This document shows positions 41,608 to 42,783 of a stretch of 42,783 nt of DNA, one piece after another (position 1 is the stretch's first letter; each line of letters starts with the position of its first letter). Source of the DNA: Chloroflexota bacterium (GTDB lineage Bacteria; Chloroflexota; Dehalococcoidia; Lucifugimonadales; Australimonadaceae); assembly GCA_022561985.1 (NCBI GenBank), contig JADFQE010000006.1:1-42783 (forward strand), in the 5' to 3' direction. Position numbers and translations under genes: made by a program. A model generated the notes under the pieces. The model saw only the letters and a program-made list of their open reading frames with translations, did not search any database and was not told where the DNA came from.

Positions 41608-42678
41608 CTATTGCGTCAGGGGTGGATAGAACTCGGTCCGTGGGTGGTGGAGCGCCCAGGCCCAGTCGAAGGCGGACGAGTGCGGCAAGACCCGGAGCGC
41701 TTCGCCCGCCAGCGCTCCCTCGATCGCGATGCCGAGACCGCCGTTCCACACGCTCCCCGTGGTCGTGTCCACGAGCCGCCCATCCGCCCACTTGAACTCC
41801 AGCGTGCCCTCGGCCGTCTCTCGCAGAAAGATGTGGACCGAGCCTTCGTCGGGGTTCGCGTAGACGAGCACGGGCCTCTCACCGATGGTGTCGTTGAGCG
41901 CGACCAACTCGCCCACTGCGTCGACGTACCACGCCTTGGAATCGTCGCCAAGCATGACTCCCGCCACCTCGCCACCCCGGGGCCTCGCGAAGGGGTCCGC
42001 GGCCGCCCGCGGGGGCGGGAGGCCGTCGGGGTCAGCGAGCACCACCGTGTCCGGGTGCTCGCTGACCCACGCCGACCAAGTCTCCACGGCTGCGGGGATG
42101 CCCTCCAGCCGCACTCCGGCGTAGTCCCCGAGGATGCTCAAGCCCGTCGGCTGCGACCAGAAGCTCTCTGTTTCGTGATCCCACCAGACCATAGCCTGGA
42201 GGAACAGCCCGCCCTGGTTGCCAAAGGTGTGGGGCACCCCGTCGATCCTCCGGTCGTGCACGAGACCGGTGGCGCAGATCGGTCACCAGGTTGCCAAGAT
42301 CGGCACGCCCCCAACGACGTCGTTGACCATCTCCCGCCGCCGCAAGATATGCACCGGGTAGGCGCGCGGATCGCCGTTGATCGATAGGCCGATGACGAGA
42401 TCCGCGTCCTTCAGTCCCGCCTCGGACGGACTGATGAACGTCGGTTCGTAGATCGGTTTGATGGAATCCCGGGGTATGAGCGTGTGCAGCGAGCCGCCCA
42501 CTTCGAGCGCGTAGCGCACCTCGGACGTCGTACCGCCGCCCTCGAACGCCCGCGCGGCAGACGCGCCGGGTGCCGCAGGCGTTGCGCCGAACGGCGCGAC
42601 CCGCTGGCCACAACCGGACAAGGCGATGGCTGCAACCGCCGCGAGTAACAGACCCGCGGACCACCTGCGGCCATTCAC
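41608..42678 (-). CDS. DUF3179 lipoprotein, probable selenoprotein (in-frame UGA = Sec132)
   Basis: Read through one UGA (42285-42283), this frame gives a continuous 356-residue protein. It has a lipoprotein signal (LSGC, Cys23), IPRDSIKPIYEPTFISPSEA, DPRAYPVHILRRREMVNDVV, then ILATW-U-PICATGLVHDRR, and on through DHETESFWSQPTG and AAVETWSAWVSEHPDTVVL. That is the DUF3179 pattern, in which the family has TYCPLC; the UGA falls on the first Cys and Cys135 is retained (UxxC). A SECIS-like hairpin follows. The GTG start overlaps the stop of the upstream frame (GTGA) and has GAGGGAG. The function of DUF3179 is unknown; a UxxC site suggests an extracytoplasmic redox role. The alternative is a nonsense mutation. 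Confidence 0.82.
42247..42272 (-). promoter_or_regulatory. Bacterial SECIS-like hairpin downstream of the in-frame UGA
   Basis: Starting 11 bases after the UGA, CC-A-CCGGTC pairs with GACCGG-A-GG: 6 perfect base pairs, one A-A mismatch, then 2 more. The apical loop is UCGUGCAC, with GU at bases 22-23 after the UGA. In E. coli fdhF the loop GU lies at 20-21. Such apical-loop G/U residues contact SelB. Confidence 0.65.
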
Positions 42679-42782
42679 CGGGCCAGCTCCCTCAAGACGG
42701 GTCTCAATGCCATACCTATCCGATGCCGGAGCGCGCGCTGCCGGTGCCGCTTGAAGGCTGCGATCGGCTCATGCCACGCGTC
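42675..42782 (-). CDS. C-terminal end of an unidentified gene (runs off the window)
   Basis: An open frame from the window edge ends with a TGA that overlaps the GTG start of the DUF3179 gene (GTGA). The 35 visible residues (DAWHEPIAAFKRHRQRALRH, RIGMALRPVLRELAR) are basic and helical and look like the tail of a real protein. The overlap implies an operon with the DUF3179 gene. No family can be named from so short a piece. Confidence 0.4.
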   Translation of the reverse strand, partial: DAWHEPIAAFKRHRQRALRHRIGMALRPVLRELAR

Positions 42783-42783
42783 T

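Noticed and set aside
41608-42678. Frameshift as the reason the DUF3179 gene looks split
   Set aside because: The two parts are in the same reading phase, separated by exactly one UGA codon, so no frameshift is needed.
1-42783. CRISPR arrays, tRNA, rRNA or insertion-sequence termini
   Set aside because: Scanning by eye shows no regularly spaced repeats, no cloverleaf-like tRNA sequence, no rRNA motifs and no transposase gene.

Overview
The window is GC-rich, gene-dense bacterial DNA with about 30 credible genes, almost no repeats, and no rRNA, tRNA or CRISPR array that I can see. The gene content suggests a free-living heterotrophic bacterium related to Chloroflexota (SAR202/Thermomicrobia-like) or possibly an actinobacterium. 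The reasons are expanded amidohydrolase, Rieske, LLM, SDR and RidA families, TP-rich lipoproteins, a SipW-type signal peptidase, and a GAAC-N4-GTTC type LexA box. This placement is inference, not proof.

Region 1 (1-17.4 kb) is catabolic. It starts with the 3' end of a Rieske ring-hydroxylating oxygenase and an NHL beta-propeller protein. A small orphan gene and a truncated tyrosine recombinase follow. A promoter (TTGACA-N17-TACGAT) precedes a compact operon of amidohydrolase, triple-RidA protein, two-subunit thiamine-diphosphate decarboxylase (ComD/ComE-like) and amidase. A MacB-like ABC exporter (ATPase, permease, adaptor) lies on the minus strand. Beyond it are two more amidohydrolases, an internally deleted amidohydrolase relic, a class II aldolase and a Rieske relic.

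Region 2 (17.3-25 kb) holds an MscS channel, a cupredoxin lipoprotein, a thioredoxin-fold lipoprotein with a CX4C motif, a PAP2-phosphatase/kinase-like fusion, a SnoaL-like protein and an SDR. The SDR is divergent from an LLM oxidoreductase across a perfect 15-bp palindrome.

Region 3 (25-31 kb) is a translesion mutasome operon, imuB - DUF6504 - dnaE2, headed by a perfect LexA-type operator. A divergent NmrA-like reductase follows.

Region 4 (31-41.4 kb) is signalling and cell surface. It contains two CHASE-domain histidine kinases, four response regulators, a relic receiver fragment, a SipW-type signal peptidase with a tiny overlapping partner, a zinc ribbon, and a TasA/camelysin-like secreted protein with a strong terminator. 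The peptidase and its likely substrate flank the signalling genes.

Region 5 (41.6 kb to the end) is the most notable. A DUF3179 lipoprotein is interrupted by one in-frame UGA exactly where the family has the first Cys of its CPxC motif. The UGA is followed at the right distance by a SECIS-like hairpin. I read it as a probable selenoprotein of 356 residues, which ordinary ORF calling splits into two genes.
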